Part shown: positions 37,901 to 52,600 of the stretch, piece by piece
Position numbering within the stretch: the stretch's first letter is position 1
Layout: each line of letters opens with the position of its first letter
From: Chaetoderma sp. LZ-2023a
Lineage: Eukaryota; Mollusca; Caudofoveata; Chaetodermatida; Chaetodermatidae
Length of the DNA: 64,000 bases
NCBI GenBank assembly: GCA_034401795.1
Contig: CM067370.1
Coordinates: 57,581,295-57,645,294, forward strand
Direction of reading: 5' to 3'
Notes under the pieces: generated by a model
Seen by the model: only the letters and a program-made list of their open reading frames with translations
Told to the model about the DNA's origin: nothing
Databases searched by the model: none
Position numbers and translations under genes: made by a program

Positions 37901-40900
37901 ACAACTGGCCCACAACAGTATTGACAGTATAAGCGTTGAATATTTTGAAATCTATTTAACAGAAGGTTGTTGCAGCCTAAAGCAGCAACAACCTTCTGTC
38001 AAATAGCTTTCAGAATATTTAACAGCAATCCTTTGATGTAAAATATAAATCAATGACATAAACCATTGACAGTTACTGGAGTTATATCCACCAAATTCTG
38101 ATAGCCGCTTGGCTAAATATAGCTCTCCTATTTCCTGGAAATTGCTGCTGCTGACTTCCTCATTACTGGGAAATCCCCTAGCATGTTGTCTGCAAAGTGA
38201 AACTAAACTGAAGCCGTGAACGGCTGACTGCCTCATTACTGGGAAAATCCCTACCACTTATCTGCATTCAATACACAGTCAAATCTGTGTATAGTGGACA
38301 CTTGTTTTTTGGGCCATTAAGATGGTGGTTCTTTGATACAGGCGGAATTCTTTACAAATTAAAGCATATTCTTTTTTATATTTTGAAAATAATATGACTG
38401 GAAGCCGTTGCTGACTGGTTTACAATAAATACCCCTTGTATGTACAGCATCATACTAAAAGTTTTCCTGACTGATCAATACAATCAGATCCTGATATGCA
38501 TAAGTATTAATTACTATATACTTTTCTGTATATGGAGGGGGTTCGATATGACAATTAGGAAAAAAGATCAGCCATTTTTATGGCAACTGAGTTGTATCAG
38601 GATTTGATTGTTCATGAATTCAAGGAAAGTTTGTAGTATCAGGTAGGATCTCTGTCTGTTGTTTGTCAACATGAACATAAAATCAGAATCATGAGAGTGA
38701 AATGTGCTCAGGGCAAATTCTGAAATATAAAACCCTCAGTGTATTGGATTCCCGTTGAGCTTTCCAAAAGTGGATTCCCGTTGAGCAAATTTACGGGAAT
38801 CCGAATTACTTCTGGTGAAATTTAGCGAATTTCGACCCATGAAGTTGTACCCATCTACAGAGATTTCCATGATTCCTGGTAGTTTCGTCCCATTGCAAAT
38901 TCGTCATCTGGCGTATATATCAATACAAGTAGCCAGAAAAATTAGTAAAGCATAAGTTTACATCCATATCCCATGTATTTGACTTATAACATTGATATTT
39001 GTCAGTCAAATATCAACCATGTCAACCCGTTTAGCTGTTCGTAGTCTCTATTGGGCGAGTTTATTGGGGACAAGATGGTCACTGGTTATCTCGCGATCTC
39101 AATGCAGGTGTTATTAAAACGGCGATCTCTGCACAGGTAGTGGAAATAGTTGTAATTTTGTGGCAAATTTTTTTTTGGGGGGGGGCTTTAAGCTGTTTTG
39201 GGATATGATTCCGCTAAAGACATTTATAATTTAGCGCTTAATATCAAGATTCGTGTAAATTCTTGGTTTCGATGTGGAAATTTGTAAAGTTCAGCCACTA
39301 TTTCAGGAGCACCAATATACGTTGAATATGGAATCATACAGTACTTATGATGTGTGATGTCACAGTATATGTGTGACGTCAGACTATTAATGATTTAATT
39401 AATTTAGGGAACATGGATATGATGGGTTAATCCAGTATTATCATTTATTCCCGCTCCACTGTCCATGTATTCCATATCTATGATCATGAAATAAACATCC
39501 GATCGGATAGTTCCCAATTCATATGCTAATAAGGCTCCTAGCCATGACTGGTTACCACAGAGCATAGAATTGTACGATCTGTCCTATTATCCTAAGTCCA
39601 CCCCACTATATAACTCAGTGAACTATTGATCAATCTAGTGTGTTTGAAGTCGATGTTTGTACGGTAGACCAGGCTTTAAAATTACTTGAAATTAACATGA
39701 CACATTCATTGCACATGATTGGCGCCGGTAGGATTGGAAAATAGTTCCTCTAGATTTTATTATATTGGTCAATTTTATTTTATAATTATTAATTTTTCTT
39801 GTATAATTATTAATTTTGAGATTCTATTTTCCAATGAGTTTTATCAAATTTTTATATGATAAGATTGTCACCATCTTTAGGCATTATATGAATGTCGGTG
39901 CATTTATACATCAAACCATGTGCTCGTTCATCAATCACGTGACAGTGTTTTGGTCGGAAAATCGCCAGCTCCCACTCATCAGTTCGAAACATATCTCTAA
40001 GCGGATCACACGTCATCTAGGAGCCGCTTATTTTCAAGAGTCCACGAACTCACCATGTAAAAATGTTAAAGTAATAGTGAACTTGTGTCGTCTCATCTTT
40101 GTCATCGTCTCAATGTAATCATCGTCATCAGCCATCAGTCGATTTTATCTACCCATGACGTCATCAATCTAATCACCGTCAGACCAAATCCCAAAGCAAG
40201 CGGAACCTGGTACCTTGCTTGGGTGGGTAGTAGTCTAAATTCTCTACCCGTGATGTCATCAATCTAATCACCTTCAGACCAAATCCCAAAGCAAGCCTTG
40301 TTTGGGTAGGTAGAAGTCTATCTTTTCTACCTGTGATGTCATCAAGTTTGTCATCTTTACGACACTTTCATCCTTCTGAAATGTTCAGACTTTATTAGTG
40401 ATTGCTGTCATCTTTCCAATTCTCCGCCATCTTTCGGCCTCGATCTTCTGTATCGGTAACTAAGCCGAGTTATCACACAAATCACCTCAGTGTCTTCGAG
40501 TTTCTCAATTCAATATCTCGGATCATCTTAGTGCCTTCGACCTTATCGTTTCTATTTCGGAATACAGAACATTCTTCCGGGTTTCGTCATCCATTTCTTC
40601 ACGTGTGTTTTCACTCCCGGCGCCACGACAGATTGGATCTTCATCTGTTCGCCTTCATTCCGTGACCGGACTTCTGTATTCAACATATTCAAAGTATCTA
40701 ACTTTTAACTGTGATTTCTCAAAATTATTTACCATACACCCCGACCAACTCGCGTGGTGCAGACTCTCCAGATTTTTACTTATGTAACCAAATTTCAAAA
40801 TATTCTATAAGAAAATTTTCATACTTATTATTGAAATATTTCTATTTAAATTGATTGAATATTTGTTTCATTTTGTTGTTATTACGTCACTTGTCCAAGT

Positions 40901-43564
40901 TCAAATAACCAACAATCATTCAGTAATCATCATGTACACTTAGTTAGTTTCTAGTTCCAAGGCCTGAGTAACCAATCAACCAATTCATAACGTAAGTTCT
41001 AGATTGGTTGAGTGGTTCATCAGTCTTTTGAATTACCCAATAAATTTCATTATTATTATCCCACCGACTAGCGGTCAACTCGCTATTAAAATACCATTGA
41101 ACTTGTAATGCATAATCCTTGAATTAAAGTATGCATTCAAATTGATTATAAGTTTGCTATGCTATTTGGTGATTGCCTCTTTAATAAATTAACCCTTAAT
41201 GAAAATTAAGGGCTGATTGATTAAAATTTCAATCATCAAATTTCCAAAAATAATTTTCTTTCTGCTTATTTATGTATTAATTTATTCAGTTTCTATATCC
41301 GTGCTTATAACGCATCATTGGCGCTTTTAAAATATAATAAATACAGCGTTAGTTCACTACTCCATTCATACCATATCAATATCAATTCATCTACTCAGTT
41401 TTCTAAGTAATGAATGAATGATTAAAGTTTTTTCTGTTTTCCTAGTTTCATTTACAGAATTTTCTCTACTGCATGCAGATAACCATCAAATAGCATCATT
41501 CGCAGATAGGCTGATTTTCTGGTTCTGGTAAAGAAGTTTAAGCAGCTCTTGTCTTTTGAAAGAGAGATTGGAACTGTTTAACCTTAATTGCTAGAATTTG
41601 AAACGATGCATATCTGGATTGATCGGCTGTAATTTTTCCAATTTCGACTTCAACGTCATTAGATAGATCAATGATATTATTGTGGTCGGTTAATGAGTTG
41701 CTTTGGTGGTGACTGAGCAACGCGCAACTTTGACCAAATCAGACATATCTGAATTTTGTTCATAACTTGATCACTGGTATATTGATACTATTGATCAAGT
41801 TTGGCCAAAAAGCAGACATGTGAGCTTTAAATTTAATCCGGAAAGATCATCACCATGGTTTGCCATTATTCAATCCGAATAATCTAATTTGAGTTGCAGC
41901 CATATCCATACCCTATCACTCCTATCTCCACTTCTTTCAATAAATCCGGAATCCTTTACATGGATTCGAAATCCTTTCTATGTCATATGGATCTGGTGTC
42001 CTGATACCATAAAATCTACAGCGGCAATATCCCTGTAATTCTTGATCCATTGATAATAAATATTCGAGCCATTTAATTCACACCAATTTGGGCGATTTCC
42101 TGTTAACTTGAAACATCTGATCCGCTCATCAACAAATTTGGTACTTATCATTGACAGGCTTTTGAGGGCATAGAGGTCAAATTAACACCTGGGTTGACCT
42201 GCTCATCCAAACATTGTAGACTGTTGAGCTTTATAACCCCTAGATTTGCTTTCATAGCATAACCATACTTTCAAGGTCATGACCTTAAAATAACCGTATG
42301 GTCGAATTTGACATATTTGATCCAGATAACTCGACATTCCTATGATATACTACCCAAGCCTCACTCTATTTTGCGAATCGCAATAATACCGATATTAAAG
42401 GTATACCTGTATGGAAATTGATATCGATACTTATATTCATTATTTTAATACCATGAAGCCCTATGTTGAGCTAACCCAAAAACTTAATAGTAAAAAAGTT
42501 TTATTCCAATGTCACAGTGACCTTTGACCTCATGACCATGATATCATTGTGCTCTATCCCCTTGATATAAGGAAGCATGTGCCAAAGTTTAATCCCAATA
42601 CGGCGAAGCCATGCCGAGATATTAGACGATGTGTTGAGCTAAATCAAAAACTTAACCACGATTGGACGTCGACAAAGAGAGTCTGCGTAATGGAACCCAT
42701 CGATATCATATCGATTTAGAGTACTGTCTGATTATGTTACTGTTTAGATAATTCTGTAAGTGACATGACTTGTATAGTTTTGGAGACAACTGCGAGACAT
42801 ATTTGTGATAGTATGTAGGCTTCACTCCGATAATGTCACCCAATAGGATACAATCGTGTGCATGTTATTCTGTGTACCCATACTCAACAGTATGTCGCAT
42901 TCCTGGGTTTCATTAGCGTAATAAATTCTGACTACAGTTAATGGGTAAACTATGCTGTGTTATGCCACAGATCTACTTTGACTTGTTTTATCTCATGGAT
43001 CAGCAAATCTAAACAAGGCTGCCATTTGCAGGTTCCTAAAGCATGGGAACCGCCAATGTATTTTTTCTAAAACATCTAATCCGGAAAGATGTTTGATCAC
43101 CATTGCTAAAATTCAAAAGATATTTAGTTTTTTTTCTTCCTTTATCATGTTGCCAATTTTCAGGCAAATATGATAGTGGTAAGAGTCGGCTTTCAAAAAG
43201 ATATGCTTCTGAGATAGAGATATTGTTAAATGTTTCTTTTAATAATATTATCTTTGTAGGAATGCTGAATGCTTTTACTTTTTAAATAACCATAGAATGT
43301 TTTATAGGGAATAGTATATGGGACTGTCTTGCCAAATTTGTTAAAAACTGTTATATATTTATAAAATATTGTACAGTGGTATAGAGCTTTTTCAATGTGC
43401 ATACACCACTTCAAATATATATGTAAATTATTTATTATTATCTATGACAAGCGGACATATAACAATTACTTACTGTGTTTTTGCTGCACAACAGCACTGA
43501 CTTGTATTCTCAATGGATCGTCCCTGTTTTGACGAACAGGTGTTTCTGGAACTAAGCCAACAAA

Positions 43565-43638
<74 letters not shown>

Positions 43639-46600
43639 CTAGCAGTAGCAGCAACAGTGGTAGCAGCAGTCGTAGTAGTATCAACAGCAGCACCACCACG
43701 AGCACAGACAGCAGCCGCACCCGCAGTAGTAGTAAGGCGTTATACCTGGCTCATCTGTGAAGCAGTACATTAGCGCTCCATGTAATACAGATATATATAT
43801 AGGCTCTGAGGATAGGACTTGCATTATTCTGAATTGCATGTCTATTCTAGAATGTCCAGGTCTGTTGAAGTGCCTTGAAACAGGGGTATCATATCTCTCG
43901 TTTTGGTAAAGATTGGTGATGGAACAAAGGTGTTCTTGGATGCGTATTTTGAAGGTGCATAGAGTTCCCACATACTGTTTCTTGCATTTGGAGCATGTCA
44001 GTAGGGAGACTCTGTTTCTAGTTTTGACAGTTGCCGATGATTTTGGACCGGTAGGATAGTCCGGTGTGGGAGCTAGAGAAGAATCTATTTTATCTGCATT
44101 TTGTTGCAGATGTTGCAGTTTTTTGTTTTGCATGGAATCAGGGAGTTTCTGTGAGGTAATGTTCTGCCTATCACAGGAAGTTTAGCTCTGACTACAGAGG
44201 CTTTGATAGTTTTGTTTCTTCTGAACACAAAAAGTGGTGGTTGTGGGAAGGCTATCCTGCATTTGTTGCTCGCTTCCAGGATTGGCCAGTATTTTTTTAT
44301 TGTGTTCTTGAGGAAGATGTCTGGTCTGTTGAAATCGCAGACTAGGACCGGTTTCTGTTGTGCGATGTCTCTGTTTTCTGAGGTGGGTGCAGACGGTTAT
44401 TTCTGACTTGTGCGTGGGCTCTGGTCCTGGAATTGCTAAGAATGGTGTATGGGTATCCTCTTTTTGCAAAGTGGCCTAGTAGGGCTAGGCTGTTTCTGTC
44501 AAAATCTTCTGTGTATGTGCAAATGCATCTGAGTCTCAAAAACTGTCCATATGGGGGACGGGTCTTTGCAGATGGAGGGATGTTCTGACTCATAGTGGAG
44601 GTACCCGTGTGTGTGGGTTTTGTATAAAGATCAAAAGTGATCATCTGACCATCGGTGTTTTTTACCATGGTGTTCAGGAAAAAGAGGATACCCACACACA
44701 AACCGTTGTCCATACTGCCAAACCTCCAAAGATTTCAAATGGGGAACTGCCAATCTGGTTCTTTTCCGCCCATATATAGTCAAGATCGACTCAATCCACA
44801 GGCTCGCCCAGGAAGGGTATAAAAGGGACGAAAATTCCAGTCCAGATCATTCAGACTTTTGGTCTCACATCGCGACCAAGCGTCAGGCTAAATCACCTCC
44901 TACAAGTAGCTCATATAACTGACTACGTTGTTATTCTCTATTTTATACACCCCACACTTTTAGCTCATTGGTGACTATAGGTAGCTGAGTGTTGAGAGCA
45001 CAGCCTGGGGAATAATTTACATGTATTTAATGTTGATCTAACTGTGAAATGTATGCAACCATACATCAAGTGTGGTTACTATAGGCCTATTCGTAAAACT
45101 TGATGCTACTTTCCGACAAGAATTTTCTCTTCATGTTCTTTTTAACCAACTGACCTACTTTAAAGACATGATACACTTTTAGGCTATGATGCATTTGCAT
45201 ACCAAGTTTGCTGACTATATATGAATAAGCATTGAAATTATTGTTTTGACAAAAAACATGGACAGAATTTTCTATGCTATTCAGTGAACAATGTTCTGAA
45301 CAAAGAAATTGAGGAATAACGTAACACATGCATGAACAGACGGATAAAGTGATTATAATATACACAATGCTTCGCAGGGAGAACTATGCAAGGATCAGAT
45401 GGAGGCCATTGTTGCGAAATAATAGTCAGTAAACAATATGAAAACCCACCCTAAAATAATACATTGAAAAAATAACAATACCAGAAATGCAAAGTAGTAT
45501 GCAAAGTAGTAATGATGCAAATACAACAGCTTTTTATAATGGTTGTCATCGACCCCACAATAACCAACTAAGTAATCCATGTCTCACTTTCTGCACGCGA
45601 GAATTACCATCATCCTCAAAGATTAGGAAACCTAGTAGGAAATGCAGATTTTTGTAATTAATTATAATTCTTCGAAAGAGAATCAAAGAGTGTACAATCA
45701 CACCTACCTGCTTGATTTTCTGACTTTGGTAGCTTGGCAGCAGTAGACTTGAAGCCTTTCCGTCTTAGTTTATTGAGCGGTGCAAACAGTGGTGAAGCAG
45801 AGAGAGTAGGTGTGTCAGAGACTAAACATTCATCAACATTACATGAAGAAGAATCTGTAAAATAAACATCAATGAAATCTCAAAACCTCAATTTCAAAGC
45901 TACCATACATACATGCTTGAATATTTTAAAATCAATTTGACTGAATTTAAATAGAATTAGTTTCAAGATATTCAGCAATATATTTCATACATCAAGAATT
46001 CTTATTATTTGGTGCCTTGTGTTGAACTTGTTAATGAAAGGGGAGAAAACATACTGTTTCCAGGGACGGGAATTGAGGGATACCATCATCAAATATGATG
46101 TTGAACACAAGAGTTAAATTCTATGTATCTGACAAAGAGCTCTGCAGACTGACATTATACAAGTCAGACGAGGAATCTGGGTTATATATATATATATATA
46201 TTCGGCCGCCTTAACCATTAAAGGGTTAACATTATATGACATTTACAGTTTCATTAATGGTTGCTACCTACTACATAGAGAATAAACGAAATCAAGGATT
46301 TCTTTTTTCACGAGAGAGTTGATACTTACCTCCCTAATACTTTTGATATTGCTAAATATTGGCTTTCACTCAATAAACACTCAGATTAAAAACAGTTAGG
46401 TGCCCCTACTGGGCAGGGAGTCAGAGCGTAGTCTGGCGGATGCCAGCCCCACCACCGCGCATGCGCAGACTAGCACTTCCTCTGACTAATTTATTGGCTG
46501 ATACACATGCAACTATAAAGAGCCTGAAGACCGAGCCTCTGTGGGGTGGAGAGGCCGGGTCCGTATCTAGGGAGGTAAGTATCAACTCCCTCGTGAAAAA

Positions 46601-49600
46601 AGAAATCCTTGATTTCGTTTATTTCACATCAAGAGTATACTTACCTCCCTAATACTTTTGATATTGCCAGAATTCGACAGTGAATTCGGCGGGAGGGAGG
46701 CGAGGTCAAAAGACCAGCTCATCCCTATACGCTTTTCTGCGTTTAAGGCACTTAAACTTCTGAAACTGTATGAAAAACAGTCAGGATTTGACTAACCATC
46801 GGATAACACCCCCGATGTATGAGAGATGACCGAATGTCATATGCGCTCCACCCCCCCTCCTTCCTGGGAGGAAGAGTCGAATGACCTCAATGTCCTATAC
46901 GCTCTCTACGTACAAGTGCCATGTACTACAGGACAGAGACGAAAAAACTCCATTTTCGTATACTCTCAACAATGAACCACATAAATACACAAAACCATCA
47001 TCATATAAATAACGGGTAACGTGACAAGACAATCAACAATGGACAACACATACACAAGACTGACCTTGTTGAAATGGCTGCTGACATCCTCTTCCCATTG
47101 GTGAAGATCGATGCAGTCCCAAATTAGTGGTTGTTTCCATAAATTAATTGTGAAATATATAAGCAATGAGGAAACCCCATCAAAAATATATATGCCTAGT
47201 TATTTTTTCAAAATCGACAAGGCGAGAGGATTAGAGGTGTCACGGAGATAATGGTCTGTAAAACTTGACTCACAGTGCCACTGAGCCACCGACATAATAT
47301 CATCCACAGGGACCCCATTAAATAGGGCAGTGGATGTCACTACGCCGCGGACACTGTGAGCCTTGGCCACGTCAACCTGCTTCCCGGTGGCGGATTTATG
47401 GCAAAACTGAATGCATTCTACAATCCACCTGGAAATGGTGTCCTTAGAAGCCCTGCCATGGGGTTCAATATATGACAACCATAACGCTGACTGATCGGTG
47501 CGCCACTCCGCCGTACGTTGTTTGTACCGGCGAAGCGCCCGGACAGGACACCATGCTTTAGAATTAGGATCATATCTAGTTAAAGCAGGCAAAATAATAG
47601 GTTGACCTGGATATTTCAACGACTGATTTTTAGCCAAGAAATTAATCCTAGGTAGCAGCTTAAGGCCTTCCCCTGAAACCACAAAACGGTCATCCTCGGC
47701 TGATAAGGCATGAATCTCACTCCTACGCCTAGCCGAGGCCGCAGCAATTAAAAACACAGTCTTCAGTGTTAATAGTTTCATAGAAATGGAACTAAGTGGT
47801 TCAAACGGCTTATCACCTAGTACTTGAAGCACTAGCGATAAACTCCAAGACGGAATCACCGGTGGATTCCTTGGTCTTAGATTGCCCATGCCTTTAATTA
47901 ATACATTTAATGTATTCACTTCATCACTTCCCCTCTTAGCCAAGCAAGGAATAACAGACATTAAAGCTGACTTATAACCAGCAATAGAGTTAGGCTTGAG
48001 GCTATAGGCATCATAAAGGTGACAGAGGAAATCAGCTACTACCTGAATAGATGCATCCATTGGATCAATACATCTTTTTGAGCACCATTCTGCAAATCTG
48101 TTGATTTTATAATTATATGCTCTGGAGGTTGACCCCCTCCTGGCTTTGGCCATAAACATGGCTGCTTGCTCAGAAAAGCCCTCCTTAATTCTAGATTCCT
48201 TGACAACATCCACGCAGTCAATCTGAACATTGACGGATTGTTGTGAAGGGCCTTGCCCTGGAAGATAATATCGTCCATCAGAGGCAGAGGAACCGGATTG
48301 CAGACCAGAAGGTCCAGCAGATCCGTATACCATGATCGGCTTGGCCAATCCGGGGCGATCAGAAGCACTTGGCATTCCTCTTGTCTGATTTTCTGAAGAA
48401 TTTTTGGAATCAGGATTGCTGGAGGGAATGCGTATGCATACATTCTCCCCCAGCTGATAGCTAACGCATCTGTTGCGAAAGCGCTTGGATCCGGAATCGG
48501 AGAGACGTACGTCGTCATCTTCGCATTCTTCTTCGTTGCGAACAAATCGATGTTGGGTTTCCCCCAATGGTCGAACAGACGATCCGCCACACATTGATTT
48601 AGTTGCCATTCCGTGGGTAAAACACTCATCCTTCGGCTCAATGAGTCTGCTAGCAGGTTTAACCTTCCCGGAATATGAACTGCTTTCAAGGTAATCTGGT
48701 GATCCAGACACCAACAAAGCAGTTTCCATGTCATCATACAGAGACTGGGCGACTTCGTTCCGCCCTGGCGGTTTATGTAAGTCACAACTGTTGAGTTGTC
48801 TGAACGAATAAGAACAATCTTGCCCTGAACTTTCTGTAAGAAATGTTCCAGGCCCAGGACTACTGCTCTTAGCTCCAGTAGATTTATATGTTCCTTTGAC
48901 TGTTCCAGATTCCAAAGCCCTGATATCGTGGACTCTTCCAGGCAAGCTCCCCAGCCCTCCATCGATGCATCTGTATACACAGTCACCTGAGGGTGGGGAG
49001 GGGTTAGCATAACCCCCACCAAGAGATTCTCTGTGTCCAACCACCATTGCAGGTGATGAATCAGAGGCGCCAACACTGACACATTCGAGTCCAGCGAACC
49101 TGTACTCTGGGTCCATTGTGTCATGAGAAATAACAGGATCGGCCGCCTGCGTAAGGCGGCCTGAGGAATGACTGGTTCCAATGAAACCATCAACCCCAGC
49201 ATTCTCAAGTAAACCCGTGCCAGGACATGACGACTGTCGCACACTGACTGAATTAATGAGATGAGTTTCTGAACTCTCTCCTGAGTAGGATAAACATATC
49301 CTGTCTCTAGATCGAAGAACATCCCCAGGTAAACAAACTTCTGGGATGGAGTCAGCTCTGATTTTGGGAAATTGATCATCCAGCCTAAGTCTGTGAGAGT
49401 TTTCAAAACAATCTCTAGACTGGCCGACAAACTTTCCCGGGTGTGCGCTTTCAACAGCCAGTCGTCTATGTACGTGTGGACTGCTATGCTTCTCCTGCGG
49501 AGGTATGCGGTGATCGCAAGAACCACACGGGTGAAAACCCGAGGAGCCGTGGAAATTCCGAAGGGTAGCACCCTGAATTCCCACTGTCTGCCCTGGAATG

Positions 49601-52600
49601 CAAATCTCAGGAAGCGACGGAAACTCCTGTGTATGGGGATGTGGAAATAAGCGTCCTTCAAATCTATCGACGCTGTCCACATTCCCCTCTCTAACCCCGC
49701 CAACACCGAGCGCACAGTCTCCATCTTGAAACTGGGCGTCTCTATGAACTTGTTCAATGGCTTGAGGTTGAGAATTGGTCTCCACCCTCCGGTGTTCTTT
49801 GTTACTAAGAACAGGGTTGAATAGAAGCCCGGACACCTCTGTGCCGGCTGAATAGCTCCTTTTTGTATGAGGGAATTTATTTCCTCCCCGATACACAACC
49901 TTTGATCTGGATCTCTCGGATTTGGAGTCCAGATCGGCACTAGAGACAGTCGCGATGGCGGGCCTGTCATCCAATCGGGATGATACCCGACTGAAAGCCA
50001 TCGCAAGACTAAACGGTCCTGAGTTAACCGTTCCCACTCTTGCATGTGGTCGGCTAATCGGCCTCCCATCGGTCCACCTAGGGATAGAGGTGGACATAAG
50101 GAGTGCAAGAGCGGCACTGTCTCCTTTGCCAGAAACACCGGCGCGGTTCTCACCGCGGTAACAGTCCCATCAGGAACGATTACCCCGCCCAGATCCTCGC
50201 GCGCCACGACCAGCACCGCGTGCACCTCGGTGCGCGGGCGGCTGCCTGGCTGACTGCGCCTGAGGAGCCTGCGCCCCCCTCGCTGCTGGCCGAATCGCAC
50301 GCGGCCGAGGCCGGCGCTGCGATGGTGGTTGGCCTCTGACCTGGCCACTACCACCTCGAGCCTGCAGGGGACGATACGCAGGGGGTGCGGCGCGAACGTT
50401 GGCACGACGAAGCACCTCAAACTGTTCGCGCAGCGCCCTCTGGTTATTGACCAGAGTAACCGTCTCCTGGAGGTGTCTACATCCCTCACCTCCAAAGAGA
50501 CCAGGACCTGTCATAGGCGTACGTAGTAGCCTATTGTAGAGGTCCTGGGACGGGCACAGATTATCCAAGGCAAAAGTGCGCCTTGCCCGGACACTCCTGG
50601 TCACCGCCCGCGTCATACAGTCCAGAGCCAGGTTGATACCATCCTGGATGGCTCGCTGGACTGTGACCGGACTTGGCTGGCGCGATGCGGATGCTGTTAC
50701 TACCCCTTGTAACAGCTGGGAGACGTGGGACAGAGCGGCAATCGAAGCCCTCCCACTCTCCTCCGCATCATGCAACGCGGCATTTGCCGAACGCAACGCG
50801 TTCGAACACAAGACTCCCGTGTCAGAACGGGAGCCTGGCCGCGCATCCTCACCCAAAGCCGCGCGGTCATCCACGCTCGGCTTTGGTACCACACCGTACC
50901 GCTGGTAGTCCAGGGGCACGATGCGGCAACGCCTGGCCACCTCGCGCGGGGCCTTAGCGAGACGTCCACTCGCCTTAATGGACGTCTCCGCCGCCTCGAA
51001 CATGTCAGCGACATGCTCTGCCAGCGGCAGAGAAGGCATAGCGTTAGCAGTAGGCTTACCAGCTAACCACGGCCTGTGTTCACGCTGGCTAGCCGACTGC
51101 TCCACGGGCAGATCTGGTCTAACACTCACCAACCACTGGCAAGCGTCAGACCAATCCTCCTCCGTGGCTAGTTGCGAGCACTCTACAAGACGGGGGCCTT
51201 CGTCTTCCTCCTGAGCACAAGCAACAGAGCTTGACGGCGGATACGCTGATATCCCTGGCAAGCCAGGGAGAGCATGCGGGCCTGATAATACCGGCATGCT
51301 AATCTCACTGGCTTGACCAGGAGCAGGCGCCGTGGTAGAGCGCGGGGCATATACCGCCCCACCACGGCCCCGGCCAGCACCAGCTACACTCTCGGCAAGC
51401 CGAGGGATGCGGTACCGCTGGCCTTCAGCGCCCAGGGCCACAGTCTGAACCGTGGATTCTACCCCTGGGAGAGTAGAACCGTGGAAAAAGGCGCCTGTAT
51501 TCCCCGCGAGGGGCGCACAAACGTCATATTCCATGGCCACGTCTTCAGACGGCGACCCCAACAGGTAATCATCATCCTCCTGGCCAGAAAGATTAGACTC
51601 CGGGTCAGCAAAGAGAGCTAACCCGGACTGGCCAGGGAAGGTGCCATACGAGGTACTGGCAGCCGCGGTGTGCGGATACCCCTGGACTGATGAGCAGCCC
51701 GCGGGTTCCAGCGACGACCGTCCACGGTCCCTATTGGGCGCGGCAATAAGCCTGCTGCCAGGGCCGTGGAACACCCCCTCTAATGGGGCCACCTCTGAAT
51801 CTTCAAACAACGGAAGCGTACTAAGGAACGTTGATTCAGAGGTGGGGATTACCTGCTCCGAAGCAGATGATGAGGTCAATAAAGGATTTGGTCCAGGAAG
51901 CATGCCACGAAGCAACTCTGGAACCAAATCCTTGATTGTCCTCCTCATCTCTCCCAACATCTCGGTCCGGAAGGCCTCCATGTCCACCGCGGACGAGGCC
52001 TTCCTCTTACCCTTCTTACTTACGACCTCTTTTTTCAGCTTCTTTTTCTCCTCCTCCAACTTGTCCTTCGCCTGCAAGCACAAGAATTCGGACATTAGCT
52101 CGCCCCCCCAGTGCTTACATATCTCGCAATTAAGCAAGGGACCACAGGGGCTACACTGAAAACATAGATGAGGGCCAAACTTGTCCCTCAAAAATCGTCC
52201 ACAGGACGCACAACCAGGTCTCTGAAAAAGGCCAAAGGACGAGGAGTATGAGCAAACTAGTTAAGCTTAGAAACTCACCAACTCAAGAGAAGGAAATGAT
52301 CATAAAGATCATAATTTTTATCAGAAACCAGCTTCGGACAACTTTAATTGTAAATAAAGAGCAAAGCTGATTATGACGTCATTAATCCTATGACAGGACA
52401 AAATCGATCCCAACAAACATCCCAGTGCAAGGACGAATTGTATCTCTAACCAGAACATGTGCAGAATGGACATTTCGACTACACAAGCATCAGATAAATA
52501 CTGATAACAATGGCAAATAGTGTTAATTATCTCCCTTTCTCATATCAATAATTAATACCTGACACCTTGTCTAGACAAACCATCCAACCTGATGAACTGG

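Larger units (their letters stand above)
36339..38841. mobile_element. Candidate TIR DNA transposon (hAT-like ends), non-autonomous
   Basis: The left end CAGGGCTCGAAATTCG and the complement of the right end CATGGGTCGAAATTCG are inverted. Both are followed by subterminal GGGAATCC repeats, and the five bases AAGTT flank both sides. The ends resemble hAT-type termini. No transposase is visible. Inside lie a LINE fragment (36850-37680) and a palindromic MITE (37935-38023), so it is old and nested. Confidence 0.55.

Noticed and set aside
39816-40118. 100-codon plus-strand frame in an intron
   Set aside because: No domain, no exon-like borders and AT-rich composition like the surroundings.
43466-43773. 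Poly-Val and poly-Leu proteins
   Set aside because: These frames simply read through the (GTA)n microsatellite.
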